From Isoetes taiwanensis (taxonomy: Eukaryota; Streptophyta; Lycopodiopsida; Isoetales; Isoetaceae), in NCBI GenBank assembly GCA_021234155.1, contig JAJEKV010000017.1, positions 17,306,372 to 17,370,371 of the forward strand: a DNA stretch of 64,000 nucleotides, written 5' to 3'. This document shows, piece by piece, positions 10,317 to 22,679 of the stretch; the stretch's first letter is position 1, and every line of letters begins with the position of its first letter. Below the pieces are notes generated by a model that saw only the letters and a list, made by a program, of their open reading frames with translations, made no database searches and was not told where the DNA came from. Both the position numbers and the translations under genes were made by a program.

Positions 10317-11040
10317 AATGCTATGAGCTTTTGGCAATTCAGGATGAGCTGCCTCCCTCGGACGGCTGGAGTCTCCAGGTGCCAGGAGATGACGGGGGCA
10401 ACATTTGGAGGTGGGTGTGGAGCCCAATCTCGCCCCCCCAAGATTCGGGTGCTGCTATGGCAGATAGTGCACCGGTCCCTGAGGGTGAACACGTGGGTTC
10501 ACAGGATCAATCCGCGGATCAGCGACCGGTGTCCAATGTGTGGCGCCTGTGCGGAGACCCTGGAGAATTATATGTTTCTTTGCTCGGACATCCACCCAGC
10601 ATGGCAGTGGGTCCAGCGCCTCTTTCACACCTCGCTCCAGAGTCAACAGGTTCTGCTGGGGGTGTATCCTCATGGGTGATCCCAGCTTCAGAGTCTGGCC
10701 TTCCATTTATGTAAAGCATGGTTAGTGTGGCTCATTTGGAAGCGTCGACGCATGAAGGTGTTCAGGAATGAGGAGGTGCAGCCCCGGGTTTTGATTCTAC
10801 AGTTAAGGTACAAATTATATCTCTCTTGCCTGGCCTCTCCTCGGAAAGAGCAGTTTAAGGCAGCTGTCTGGGAAAGGACCCTCCTCATTGTAGACAGCAT
10901 TGGCAGGTTTATCCCATGAGTCGTAGGTAGGTATACGTGTTGTTTGGGTTATCGCTCATGTTTGGGCAGGAGTATCCTCGTATCGCTCTTCTTGTACTTA
11001 CTCTATATTAATATTACTTAACTTGATCCTTAAAAAAAAA
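10317..11040 (+). mobile_element. 5'-truncated L1-type LINE with poly(A)
   Basis: The sequence encodes the last part of LINE ORF2. A zf-RVT module PPKIRVLLWQIVHRSLRVN is followed by a Cys cluster CPMCGACAETLENYMFLC, then WQWVQRLF. After one TGA comes LVWLIWKRRRMKVFRNEE to a stop at 10917-10919. A 3' untranslated part ends in nine A at 11032-11040. GGGGGCTAATTAAT at 10303-10316 and GGGGGCTATTAAT at 11041-11053 look like the target duplication with one base lost. The 5' truncation is typical of target-primed reverse transcription. Confidence 0.85.
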
Positions 11041-11189
11041 GGGGGCTATTAATGGTAGGAGAATATTCCTAGCCCAGGAGCATCTTTCCTTTTTAATACT
11101 ATTTTAGCATCCCATTCTCCCTATCTCACCCTAAACCTCTCTTTCTTAATCTCCAGCTCAAGCTAATCCATTTTCTTAACCGTAAGATA

Positions 11190-11716
11190 TGGCCCAAACC
11201 AAATGTACAACCCGGAAGTTCAGGGAGCCCCAGGCACACCCTTTCCATGGCGGAGGCAGCAGCGGGCAGCGGAAGGAAGATCTCGAAGCACCTCAAGCCC
11301 GGGAGGGCGGAGGAGGAGGGTAAGGAGTCATCCAACTCAATGGACGACACCTTCCACGGCTCCCACGAGCCGAAGGAGAGCAGCTCGTCGATGCTACCCA
11401 AAGGACGGATGAGACCATGAATCTTAGCTGGCCGGCGGAAAGCCAGGAGGAAGAGCGGCAACACGGCGGCAGCGAGGAGGAGGAGCAGTAGCAGCAACAG
11501 CAGCAGGAGGAGTAGCGGCGAGAGGAAGTCGGCACCTCCAAAAAGAAGGGCAAGGAGAAAGTAGCCGAATGGCCGGAGGAGCGGGCACAGAGAAAGAAGA
11601 GGGAGAGGGAGAAAGAGCAAAGGCGGATAGAGAAGAGGTCAAAGAAGGACCAGGATCGCCCTTGGGGCACTGTGAACATCGAAGAACATTGTTGGGAGGC
11701 ACCGACGAGGAGGAGG
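11190..11716 (+). pseudogene. Histone H3-derived gene, 5' part (tail and linker)
   Basis: The ATG at 11190 opens MAQTKCTTRKF, very like the conserved H3 tail start ARTKQTARK, with the first Arg replaced by Gln. The frame then runs into Gly/Glu-rich text and a TAA at about 11320. Acidic and basic text continues in shifted frames: KESSNSMDDTF, AESQEEERQHGGSEEEEQ, and after two TAGs that replace CAG, SKKKGKEKVAEWPEERAQRK, ending with IEEHCWEAPTRRR. The composition is GC-rich, unlike the neighbouring AT-rich DNA. The gene is cut at 11716 by retrotransposon B inserted into a GGA run, and continues at 22680. It is not an intact gene. The H3 identity of this half rests only on the first residues. 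Confidence 0.55.
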
Positions 11717-14206
11717 TATTAGCCTAAAACCTGGAACTTTAGTCTAACCTCAAAGGAAGCTCAAACAAAGTGGTTAGAACCTCCAGATCACTTAGGGTGA
11801 TCAATCCTTGTCATATGAAACAAGAAAAGTCATTTTGAAGTGCTAGTTTTTTCAAAATCACTAGAGTCCCTGAAACTGAAAAAACTGTCAGAGCAAAATC
11901 TGACCTTGCAGACACACCTTGTGAGATTTTTGAGATCTGATTGGTGGTATAGATGGTCAACAAGCAGAGGAAACTTGTGGTGAAAATTTGGCTTCATTTG
12001 AATAAAGGAGGATCAAGAAAATCGAGGTCAAAGTCAGGTCAAAAAGTTGGCCAGTGCCAAAACAGAGAGCCAAAATTTGCAGATGGAGTCTGATAGGGAA
12101 TTTTGAGTTGGGATCTGTGCAGACAGCTTCAGAATAGCCTCTAGATCACGTGCATAAGGTTTAAATAGCAAAAAGATGTTTTAGTTTTTCTGTAAGTAGC
12201 CAAAACCTCAAGAAAAGAACCAACTCTGTAACAGTTATGAAAAAAGTCTTTTTATAGGTTTTCTCTGAATGTATAGGTTTCTAGGATTTTTATGAGGATG
12301 GAATGCAACTACCTGAAGAGGACATAACTTTGAATAAAAAAATTTGGCTTTGTTTTTAGTTTTTAGCTTTAAAAGAACAATGCAGAATTTCAAAGGATGA
12401 ATGTACAATGATGACAATAATTTTCCAGGCAAAGACTATGCATTATAGCAATGTGATACAGAAAATTTGATAATGTCAGCAGGATATTACCAAAGTTTGA
12501 AAAATAATAGTGCTTGAGAGCAATTTTAAGGCTGTCTGAGCCTCTCGAGAGCTTCAAAACTACCAATGAAGCAACATGGAATGATTATTTGAGTTGCAAT
12601 TGAAGTGCCTCAATGTTGAACAGGTCACACTGAGCCGGATCTACAATTTCGAGCAAAGTAGAGCAAAAATCTGAGCAGAGTAGAGCAAGATAATATCAAG
12701 AAATATTCAGTGCGTCAAAATCACAGAGGTATATCTCTGAGGGACGTGATGATTTGATCTGTATTGCTGGCTTAAGAACTGTTCCTCCCAAAAGCTAGCT
12801 CGGCCGAGTGATTTTAGGCCAAATTAGAGCAATTCTTCCCGGATCAAGTGCCACAGAGGATCCCCAAGGTCTCGGAAAAGGTTCAGGAGGTAATTTCGGG
12901 TGAAAATTGGCGGGCTTCAACCAGATTTAGGCACGAATTGGCCGGATTTAGCAGTTTCCCCTAATTTTTAGGGTTCATCGAAAAATTCTTAACTGATATA
13001 TCCCACAGGCCGAAAAGGTTTTGGAAGCTTCGGTATATAACGAATGATGCTGACGTGTTTAATAAACTTGCGTGCCACGCAGAGGGGACTACCAGCCCGT
13101 GTCTGGCCCCCACGCCCTGCTGCCACGTGGAAATGGGAATGAAAATGGGGGGGGGGGGAGGTGGAAACGATGTAGGGATGATGTGGAAATAGATAGGGTA
13201 GATAGGCTAGAATAGGTTTTTTTTTTTTACTTTTTTATGGCACGCATTCCAAGAATCCAAATTTGAAGGCCTTTACAAGGGTTTTTTCAAAATTTAAAAA
13301 AGCCAAATTAGCTCTTTTTTGCCAAGTTTTTCATCTAGAGAAATTTTAGGTTGAGCTGAAACACTTCAATTTTTGCCCTTTTGACCCATGGTCAATGAAT
13401 ACTGCAACTTGGAGATGGTGAAAAAATCATGGGAAAAGATGGGGAAAAAGGTGCAAATAGGCTATAATAGGGTTTAGGAAGATGAAATGAGGGTGAAAAT
13501 AGAGTTTTCTTGCCTTTTTTGGTTTTCAAGATCATTAGGGGGCAATTCTCAAATGAAGGTAGGACCAATAAAAAATGGGTAGTGGAATGATGAGAAAAGG
13601 ACTCAAAGGTGGAAAAAATGGTGAAAGAAAGGTTTTTGAAGGCTCTTGGGATATAAAAAGGTGGATATAGATGAATGGAATGGGGAAAAGATGGGTACCT
13701 CTGTAGCATTTGATTTCATCTCATATTGTTTCTAAAGCTCAAATCATACCTCATAGTGAAAATAAGTTTGCTCAAAAACCTAAGGGTCTTCCAAACTTCT
13801 ATAAGGGTCTTCCAAACTTCAAGGCTAGAATAAGAGCAAATTTCACTTCCAAGATGGCATTCTCATGTGTGTGACCTCAAAACTACTAATGCAAATCAAG
13901 TAAGCTTCATAAGGTTGAACTTTGGTAAAATGCCTTGTGGCTCCTTGATAAACGTGCTATAGCCTTTGCCTGGTCTTCAAATCAAAGGGAAAATGTTAAA
14001 CAAATGGGAATGTGTCTAGAAAGGTGCTTTACCTCAAGGAAAAGACTAGGCTATAAAATGAGATCCCCAATGCCTTCCAATCTTGGTCAAATGTCTTCCA
14101 AACTCTAATGGGATCACAAGCCTGGAACTTTTCCTTAGAGGAAATATAAATGAAACAAAAGGTTTGATACATAGATGCTGGTCCATGTTGCCAAAAATGG
14201 GCAACA
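11717..14206 (-). repeat. 3' LTR of element B
   Basis: 2490 bp. On the plus strand it starts TATTAGCC, where the other copy has TGTTAGCC, so the terminal TG/CA pair is mutated here. It ends GGGCAACA. It contains a run of G (13146 onwards) and a T-run whose lengths differ between the two LTRs. On the minus strand it is preceded by the short purine tract GAGGAGA (plus 14207-14213). Confidence 0.93.
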
Positions 14207-14831
14207 TCTCCTCAAAGGAAAGAATAGGCTGGTCCCCTCAGCCTAACAGATGTAAACTTAGACTGAGGGTCTTCAGATAATGCAAAAATTTACTGGTGCA
14301 GGTGACAGAATGATGTAGTATAATGAAAGAGAGTGGTATGAGTATGAGATGAACTTTGCTATGGTGGAAATGTGGTGCAGAGCATTGTAGGGAATGAAAA
14401 TAAAAGAATAGGAGGCTGAAATGGTAGGTAAGGCAACTTATAGGCAGATGGAAATGGAGGAGAAAAGAATGAACCTGCATATGACAGTAAAATAAAAGTT
14501 AGCATGAGTGCCAAGCAAGATATGGGAAATTATATATGGATAGCACTCTAGAGCTCCAATGAAGAAGCAAGGTCTCATGAAGAATAAGCCAGTTTAAAAG
14601 ACAGGTGAAATGTGTTGACAAATGGCCCTGTCATGACAACATAGAACTCATTAGTAGGTAATAATCAAAGTCTTATCCCCTGTGGCCACATCCCTGCAGC
14701 TAAACAGAAACAAACACTATAAAACCTCAAAGGAAATATGCAAATCAAAAGAAATTTTAAAACCTCAACTTTGAAGTTATAAACTAACCTATTCTAAGCT
14801 AGAACAAATGTTTATATAGAAGTGAATAGGC
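14207..14831 (-). other. Element B 3' untranslated region
   Basis: No conserved reading frame. It lies between the end of pol and the 3' LTR, and carries the polypurine-like tract next to the LTR. Confidence 0.6.
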
Positions 14832-16060
14832 TTAAGCAGGTCTTTTAAGGTGTTGAATATTAATAGGGTTTGGCAACTCTAAACCTGTACCAAGATCTGT
14901 CAATCTATAAGATGAGCAGCCAGCCTCCCCTAAAATCTGATAGGGACCCTCCCAGGGGTTTTCAAACTTGGAAAGCTTTCCTTCATCTGCAGCATTCCAC
15001 TTCAGAACTAATTCCATAGGTGCAAACTTATCTTGTAGTTTGTGAGCAGCCTTGAAAGCTGCTGCACTCTTAGCCTTCTTCAGCAAGTTGTAATTCTCTG
15101 CAACAAACCTTTCTTCATCCAATTTTAACAGAACTTCATACCTGTGCTTCAAGGCTTCAGAAAAGTCCAACTCAAGCTTGAGTGCCATCTTTAAAGAGAG
15201 TATCTCTAACTCGACTGGAATGACAACCTCTACTCCATATACTAAACTGAAAGGTGAGGCATTAGTAGCTGCTTTAGAGGTAATTCTATGAGCCCAAAGA
15301 GCATCATATAATTTCAAGTGCCAATCCCTTTGGTTTTGTCAAACTGTTTTCTGCAAAATACCCTTAAGCACTTTGTTAGTAGACTCAGCTTGGCCATTTC
15401 CTTGAGGATAATAGGCTGAGCTTTTCACATGCTTGATCTTGAGGCTTGAAACAAGAAAATTAATCACCTCATTAATAAAAGTAGAGCCTCTATTAGTCAA
15501 AATTTTAAAGGGAATGCCAAACCTAGAGCAAATATTCTCATGCAAAAATCTAGCAGTAGTATGGGCATTTGCTTTCCTTAAGGGTGCTGCTTCTGACCAC
15601 TTAGTGAACAGTGCAGAGCTACAACAATGTATTCATCTTTGGCTGAGGATGGAGGATTGACAGGGGCCAACATAGTCCAATCCCCAAACTTGAAATGGAC
15701 CGGGGAATACAATTCTGTAAGAAGAGGAGCAGGGTGCAAGATTCTTTTGCCAAAGATCCGGCATTGATGATGTGTTTTATAACATCATAACAATCTTTAA
15801 ATAAATGAGGCCAAAAGTAACCGGACCTCAATATTTTCATGGCGGTTTGTGTTCAGCGCTGCAAAATGACCACCACAAACACCTTTTGACTTTTCAAAGA
15901 AGTACCGGGGGCAGCTTCATCTTCATCAACACACCTCAAGAGCACACCATCCCTGTTTACCTTGCACAAAATGTCACCAACCAAGGAGTAAGTCAAACAT
16001 TTTAACTTAAACTTGTAAGCCTGGCTTTTTGACAATTCAGAGGGTATCTCTTGATACTGA
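14832..16060 (-). pseudogene. Element B integrase region
   Basis: Minus-strand fragments in order. 15853-16035 carries KLTYSLVGDILCKVNRDGVLLRC-like text that precedes an integrase zinc-binding domain. 15619-15840 has ILRSGYFWPHLFKDC and IGLCWPLSILHP, around the first Asp region. 15339-15545 has KILTNRGSTFINEVI and YYPQGNGQAESTNK, the second Asp and Glu region. 14832-15317 has LYDALWAHRITSKAA, VLKWNAADEGKLSKFENPWEGPYQIL (the GPY/F module) and the terminal LKRPA. In the second catalytic motif the usual S/T-D is T-N, so that Asp is lost. Frameshifts and stops separate the pieces. Confidence 0.85.
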
Positions 16061-16862
16061 AGGAACCTCCTAATAGGTTGTTGCCAACCTTGAGCTTATA
16101 TATCTGAAAAGTCCTGCTCATTTACAACAAGGTTAGTCATTTCTTCTTCTTGTACAACCTCCTCATGTTCAAAGTAGGCAGCAGGTAAGTATAAACTTGG
16201 GTTGTTCAGTACATGAATGACCTTTACCTTTAAATCATAAGATTGGAGCCTACAAGCCCATCTATGAAGCTTGGGTTTTTCTAATTTCTTACCATACAAA
16301 AAGGGTAGGGGGTTCTGCTGCATGTAGATAGTGGCTTGGGATTTGTGTAGAAGATGTCCCTGTCTTTCTATCAAAAAGATGAGAGCAGCAGCACTCCTTT
16401 CTACCTTAGCATACCTTTCTTCAGTTTGAGACCATTGCTTGCTTGCAAAAGCAATGGGGTGCCTAAAATGGCAACTCCAGCAGCCTTTTTAGTAATGGTT
16501 ATATAAACTTTAAATGGTAATGAAAGGTCTGGAGTTTTTAAAAGTGTAGAATGGCAAATAGCCTCTATGATCTGCAAAAAAGCCTTTTCACACTCATTAG
16601 TCCAAACAACAGGCCTATATTTACTTTCTCTTTTACTAACTTGGCCTACTCTAGTCAATTTAGAGATGGGACTAATAAGGTGAGAGAAATTAGGCACATA
16701 CACCCTTAAGAAAGAAGTCATTCCCATAAATCCCTTGACTTCTTTAATTGTCCTGGGTGTTTGAAGCCTTTTTAGAGCTATGATCTTCTCTTTAGCTACT
16801 TGAAGGCCTTGAGCAGAAACCTCATGGCCTAAAAGCTGGCCTTTGGATGCCAAAAAATGCAC
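16061..16862 (-). pseudogene. Element B RT thumb and degenerate second RNase H
   Basis: The frame at 16401-16862 gives HFLASKGQLLGHEVS, TPRTIKEVKGFMGMTSFLR and ECEKAFLQIIEAI, the RT thumb and connection. Next comes the usual Ty3 RNase H position, here weak: SLPFKVYITITKKAAGVAIL lacks the expected first Asp. After a shift, IERQGHLLHKSQATIYMQQNPL and SYDLKVKVIHVLNNPSLYLPAAYF (16096-16374) are its end, where NxxADALSR would be expected. The RNase H in the normal place is therefore degenerate, while a complete one sits upstream of RT. A frameshift in an A-run near 16865 separates this part from the RT palm. Confidence 0.8.
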
Positions 16863-19800
16863 TTTTTTGGATTTAGATTAACTCCAGTCTGTCTGCACAA
16901 TGTAAATACCCTTGTTAGCTCTGAAATATGAACATTTGTATAAGTACCTAGGCATAAATCATCAAGATAGACCCTGAATTGCTCAGGAGTCATGCTTGCA
17001 AAGATAGTATCCATAGCTCTCTGAAATGTAGCAGGGGCATTCATTAATCCAAAAGGCATCCTTTTCATTGCATAAGTCCCCCATGGAGTAATGAAGGATG
17101 TCTTTGGCTGATCCTCCTTTTTGATGCTAATCTGATTAAAACCAGAGAAACCATCCAAAAATGAGTACAAAGACTTGCCAGCCACTGCATAAAGAATTTC
17201 TTCCAAAAAAGGCAAAGGGTAACAATCTTTAATAGTAGCTTTATTTAGATCTCTATAATCCACACATATTCTTAGAAAACCATTTTTTTTTAGGACTGGA
17301 ACAATACAAGAAACCCAAGAAGGGTTCACAATGTCAATTATCAAACCTGACTCCTGCATTTTGAATAATTCCTGCTTGATAAGATCTAAAAGTGAGGAAT
17401 TAATCCTTCTCAATCTCTGCATAACAGGTTTAGTATCTTCACGAACTTTTATCTCAAACTCACAAATGCTTCTATCAACCCCTTTCAACTCTGAATATTC
17501 CCATGCAAAAACATCCACCCAATCTTCAAAGTACTTAACCATCTTACCTTTGCAATCCTCATCATATAGATCTCCCATTTGCAAAGTTCTGGACGTATCT
17601 CCCTTATGCACTTCAAGCTCTTTGTGTGATTCCTCTTGTGCTAGGTTGATGGTCAAGATAGGATGAAATTGAGAGAGTTCATCTTCATCTAGAACATCTT
17701 CCTTGATAGCTCCTTCAGATAGATGCTCTAAGAGTGTCTTCCTACACAAAGAATCAGCCTCAAAGTTTTTGGACCTTGGAATATGATAAATCTCCCAATG
17801 ATCAAAAAAAGTTAGCAATTCTCGAGCTTGTGTGTTCAGATCCTCCATATCTTGATGCTTTGTTTGGTATTCTCCCAAAATCTGCTTGCAAACAAGTTGT
17901 GAGTCTCCATAGATAACAATATAAGAAATATTCATGAACCTTGCTTCCTGTAGGCCTGCAATGAGGGCCTTGTACTCTGCTGCATTAGAAGAAATATTAG
18001 GATGAATTCTCCCTATCTTAGTCATCAGCTTAAGATCTGTATCCTTTAGAATAGCAGCAGAAGAAGCAATCCCTAATTTTTTAGATATACCTCCATCAAA
18101 CCAAAGGTAGGCCTTGTTTTCTTTTGGATCAGAGAACTCTACTTGAGCAAAGTTGATAACTTCTTCACTCATATCAACATCTAAACCTAAACTGTAAACT
18201 CCTAGCTCCTCTTCCTGCAATATATCCACATCTATGAACCTAATATTAGCAGAAGGGTCAGTTTTGTTTACCAGTTTAATGGAAGTTGCTCCATTTGAAA
18301 TAGTGCAAATGCCTTCAGACCATATAGGCCTAGCATCTACTGTTTTCATCCACCTTCTTCCCAATAATAAATCATAGATGTTAGCATGGTTAACGTTCTC
18401 AAAATCAACAACCACAAATGTGGCTAAGACAATGATTCCTCCTGTATTAACAGACACATTTCTCACCACTCCCTTTGGTACTACCTTAGCATTGGAAAAG
18501 GATTTTAGAACAATAGAAGTGTTGTCTTCTACCTTGAGATTCAGTGTTTTCATAACATGATAAGGCATGACATTTAGAGAAGAACCTCCATCCAGCAAGA
18601 CCTTATCTAAATGGGAAGTACCTATAGTAGCACTACAAGTAAAAGCACCTGGATCTTCAGTGTGCTCAGGTAAGGCTACAGAAATGTTGTTGCAAGTTTC
18701 TGCAGCAATTTCTTCAACATTTTGGGTATTCTTGATAAACTTTTCCCTGTATGATGGTGCAATCCTCAATAGAGTTAGTAAGTCTACAGTAACCTTGGAG
18801 TTTTTCATAAGCAATTCAAATTCATCAAGCTCAGAATCTTTCTGTTTATACCTTTGAGCAGGGGGAGGAGCTATATCCTGGGGATTTGGCTGAAATGTTA
18901 CCTTAGGAGCTGCAATTGGTGGAACAAAACTTGCAGAGGTACCTGAATGGAGCCTAGCACGTGTTTGCACGACCATAACATCTTGTTCTTCTTGCTCTTC
19001 TGCACAGGTCTCAATAAAACTAACATTTGACACCTGTTTACCTTTTTCTTGCTTTGCAAGGTAATTCTTGACACTGCAGAACTTCTCCTCATGACCTATC
19101 TCCTTACAAAAAGAACAAACATGACATTCTCTACCAAAATGGCCCCTTTTGTGGCATTTAGGACAAGATCTTGCAAAGCAATTTTCAGCCCTATGGTAGG
19201 GCTTACCACAGTTTGTGCATTCAGGTATGGTAGAGCTAGAAGACAGAGCATTATTACTATTTTTTAACTCCATGAGTTGTTTGGTAACTTCTAGAAGAGC
19301 TTCAGATACCTTACTTATCTCAGATTTCATTTCTGAAACCTGAGGGTCTAACTCTTCAGCTTTTGGCTTCTTCTTTTCTTTCTGAACTGCATACACAGGG
19401 GCAGCATTAGCAAAATGTAACTCCTGTTCAGTATCATGACGAGGAGGGTAGAATGGATCTCTGACTTCTTCATCAGGCAAATATCTTAGCATCTCTACTA
19501 AATCTACAGCCTTTACAAATGTCTTATGGATAGAATCTAGCTCACCAAACTTTTGAAGTTTTAATAACTTCCTATAGATCTTAGGCCTGGACATCAAACC
19601 TCTGATAAAGGAAGCAACCAGATGCAAAGTTGGGTGGGAAACATGGTTCCTATTACACACCAGCAAATAAGAGTTAAATCTTTCCACATACTATTTTACA
19701 CTTTCACCAGATTTAATAGAAAAGGAATTGAGCTCAAAAACAAGGTCCTGGGGTGAAGTAGTCTTACCAAACCTTGACAGAAATCTTTGTTCCAATTCAT

Positions 19801-20142
19801 TCCAATTAGTGCCTATTGACAGTTCAAAATCTAACCAAGACCTGGCCTCATCACCTTTCATGCATTTGGCAAACTCAGAAACCTGATACCTTTCTTCTTT
19901 CCATGCTCCTCATAATATTCTTCAAAAATCTTCAAGAAATGGTTAGCATTCATGGAAGAATCATAACAAGGTGAAGAAACAGGTATAGTAAGCTAAAAAT
20001 GATAAGGAGCTTGTGGAGGAAAAGGCAAATTTGTAACATTTGTTGTGGAACTGGTAGCCACTTTCATGCTTACCCCTACTAAATCTGGTTGACCTGTTAC
20101 CTCAGGTGGTCCAGCAGGCTCAGCAGGCTTTCTTGGTGCCAT
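16829..20142 (-). pseudogene. Element B gag-pol: Gag, protease, RNase H, RT
   Basis: The likely start is the ATG ending at plus 20142 (MAPRKPAEPAGP). A TAG that replaces CAG interrupts early Gag (PYHF*LTIPV), a frameshift lies near 19905, and another TAG comes just before YVERFNSYLL. The open 952-codon frame 16829-19687 then contains, by residue: the rest of Gag; three Cys/His knuckles at about 158-205 (CTNCGKPYHRAENC, CPKCHKRGHFGREC, CSFCKEIGHEEKFC); a protease site VLLDGGSSLNVMPYH at about 363; an RNase HI-like domain at about 527-655 with D (LWFDGG), E (AAEYKALIAGLQEA), D (VIYGDSQLV) and D (NFEADSLCR); and RT from about 745 with VDYRDLNKATIKDCYPLP near 808 and the catalytic YLDD near 908. 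Placing RNase H between protease and RT is unusual for Ty3 elements. The frame ends in an A-run frameshift. Confidence 0.92.
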
Positions 20143-20162
20143 GGAGTTCAACCTCCAGGTGA

Positions 20163-20182
20163 AAATCTCGGTAGGACCTCCA
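20163..20182 (-). promoter_or_regulatory. Primer-binding site of element B, probably tRNA-Gln
   Basis: Three bases inside the 5' LTR, the minus strand reads TGGAGGTCCTACCGAGATTT. Its complement, AAATCTCGGTAGGACCT followed by CCA, matches the 3' end of plant glutamine tRNA as I remember it. The position, and the TGG pairing to CCA, are as expected for a PBS. The tRNA identity is from memory. Confidence 0.65.
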
Positions 20183-20185
20183 AAA

Positions 20186-22674
20186 TGTTAGCCTAAAACC
20201 TGGAACTTTAGTCTAACCTCAAAGAAAGCTCAAACAAAGTGGTTAGAACCTCCAGATCACTTAGGGTGATCAATCCTTGTCATATGAAACAAGAAAAGTC
20301 ATTTTGAAGTGCTAGTTTTTTCAAAATCACTAGAGTCCCTGAAACTGAAAAAACTGTCAGAGCAAAATCTGACCTTGCAGACACACCTTGTGAGATTTTT
20401 GAGATCTGATTGGTGGTATAGATGATCAACAAGCAGAGGAAACTTATGGTGAAAATTTGGCTTGATTTGAATAAAGGAGGATCAAGAAAATCGAGGTCAA
20501 AGTCAGGTCAAAAAGTTGGCCAGTGCCAAAACAGAGAGCCAAAATTTGTAGATGGAGTCTGATAGGGAATTTTGAGTTGGGATCTGTGCAGACAGCTTCA
20601 GAATAGCCTCTAGATCACGTGCATAAGGTTTAAATAGCAAAAAGATGTTTTAGTTTTTCTGTAAGTAGCCAAAACCTCAAGAAAAGAACCAACTCTGTAA
20701 CAGTTATGAAAAAAGTCTTTTTATAGGTTTTCTCTGAATGTATAGGTTTCTAGGATTTTTATGAGGATGGAATGCAACTATCTGAAGAGGACATAACTTT
20801 GAATAAATATTTTTGGCTTTGTTTTTAGTTTTTAGCTTTAAAAGAACAATGCAGAATTTCAAAGGATGAATGTACAATGATGACAATAATTTTCCAGGCA
20901 AAGACTATGCATTATAGCAATGTGATACAGAAAATTTGATAATGTCAGCAGGATATTACCAAAGTTTGAAAAATAATAGTGCTTGAGAGCAATTTCAAGG
21001 CTGTCTGAGCCTCTCGAGAGCTTCAAAACTACCAATGAAGCAACATGGAATGATTATTTGAGTTGCAATTGAAGTGCCTCAATGTTGAACGGGTCACACT
21101 GAGCCGGATCTACAATTTCGAGCAAAGTAGAGCAAAAATCTGAGCAGAGTAGAGCAAGATAATATCAAGAAATATTCAGTGCATCAAAATCACAGAGGTA
21201 TATCTCTGAGGGACGTGCTGATTTGATCTGTATTGCTGGCTTAAGAACTGTTCCTCCCAAAAGCTAGCTCGGCCGAGTGATTTTAGGCCAAATTAGAGCA
21301 ATTCTTCCCGGATCAAGTGCCACAGAGGATCCCCAAGGTCTCACATAAAAGGTTCAGGAGGTAATTTCGGGTGAAAATTGGCGGGCTTCAACCAGATTTA
21401 GCACGAATTGGCCGGATTTAGCAGTTTCCCCTAATTTTTAGGGTTCGTCGAAAAATTCTTAACTGATATATCCCACAGGCCGAAAAGGTTTTGGAAGCTT
21501 CGGTATATAACGAATGATGCTGACGTGTTTAATAAACTTGCGTGCCACGCAGAGGGGACTACCAGCCCGTGTCTGGCCCCCACGCCCTGCTGCCACGTGG
21601 AAATGGGAATGAAAATGGGGGGGGGGGGTGATGTGGAAACGATGTAGGGATGATGTGGAAATAGATAGGGTAGATAGGCTAGAATAGGTTTTTTTTTACT
21701 TTTTTATGGCACGCATTCCAAGAATCCAAATTTGAAGGCCTTTACAAGGGTTTTTTCAAAATTTAAAAAAGCCAAATTAGCTCTTTTTTGCCAAGCTTTT
21801 CATCTAGAGAAATTTTAGGTTGAGCTGAAACACTTCAATTTTTGCCCTTTTGACCCATGGTCAATGAATACTGCAACTTGGAGATGGTGAAAAAATCATG
21901 GGAAAAGATGGGGAAAAAGGTGCAAATAGGCTATAATAGGGTTTAGGATGATGAAATGAGGGTGAAAATAGAGTTTTCTTGCCTTTTTTGGTTTTCAAAA
22001 TCATTAGGGGGCAATTCTCAAATGAAGGTAGGACCAATAAAAAATGGGTAGTGGAATGATGAGAAAAGGACTCAAAGGTGGAAAAAATGGTGAAAGAAAG
22101 GTTTTTGAAGGCTCTTGGGATATAAAATGGTGGATATAGATGAATGGAATGGGGAAAAGATGGGTACCTCTGTAGCATTTGATTTCATCTCATATTGTTT
22201 CTAAAGCTCAAATCATACCTCATAGTGAAAATAAGTTTGCTCAAAACCTAAGGGTCTTCCAAACTTCTATAAGGGTCTTCCAAACTTCAAGGCTAGAATA
22301 AGAGCAAATTTCACTTCCAAGATGGCATTCTCATGTGTGTGACCTCAAAACTACTAATGCAAATCAAGTAAGCTTCATAAGGTTGAACTTTGGTAAAATG
22401 CCTTGTGGCTCCTTGATAAACGTGCTATAGCCTTTGCCTGGTCTTCAAATCAAAGGGAAAATGTTAAACAAATGGGAATGTGTCTAGAAAGGTGCTTTAC
22501 CTCAAGGAAAAGACTAGGCTATAAAATGAGATCCCCAATGCCTTCCAATCTTGGTCAAATGTCTTCCAAACTCTAATGGGATCACAAGCCTGGAACTTTT
22601 CCTTAGAGGAAATATAAATGAAACAAAAGGTTTGATACATAGATGCTGGTCCATGTTGCCAAAAATGGGCAACA
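20186..22674 (-). repeat. 5' LTR of element B
   Basis: 2489 bp. On the plus strand it starts TGTTAGCC and ends GGGCAACA, so on the minus strand it is TGTTGCCC...GGCTAACA. It holds the element promoter, which I could not locate exactly. It is nearly the same as 11717-14206, with differences such as a CTCGGAAAAG / CTCACATAAAAG indel and different G-run lengths. Confidence 0.93.
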
Positions 22675-22679
22675 GGAGG

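Larger units (their letters stand above)
11717..22674 (-). mobile_element. Ty3/gypsy LTR retrotransposon B, TSD GGAGG
   Basis: Long direct repeats at 11717-14206 and 20186-22674 flank a minus-strand gag-pol region. The element is flanked by GGAGG at 11712-11716 and 22675-22679, although the site is itself a GGA run. The two LTRs are very similar with scattered substitutions and small indels, so the insertion is fairly recent. Order in the minus direction: 5' LTR, tRNA primer site, Gag, zinc knuckles, protease, RNase H-like domain, RT, degenerate second RNase H, integrase, 3' LTR. Several stops and frameshifts make this copy inactive. The insertion splits the H3-derived gene. Confidence 0.93.

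Noticed and set aside
11126-11702. Minus-strand Leu/Ser-rich frames opposite the H3-derived gene
   Set aside because: They are complements of GAG/CAG-rich codons; low complexity and no motif.
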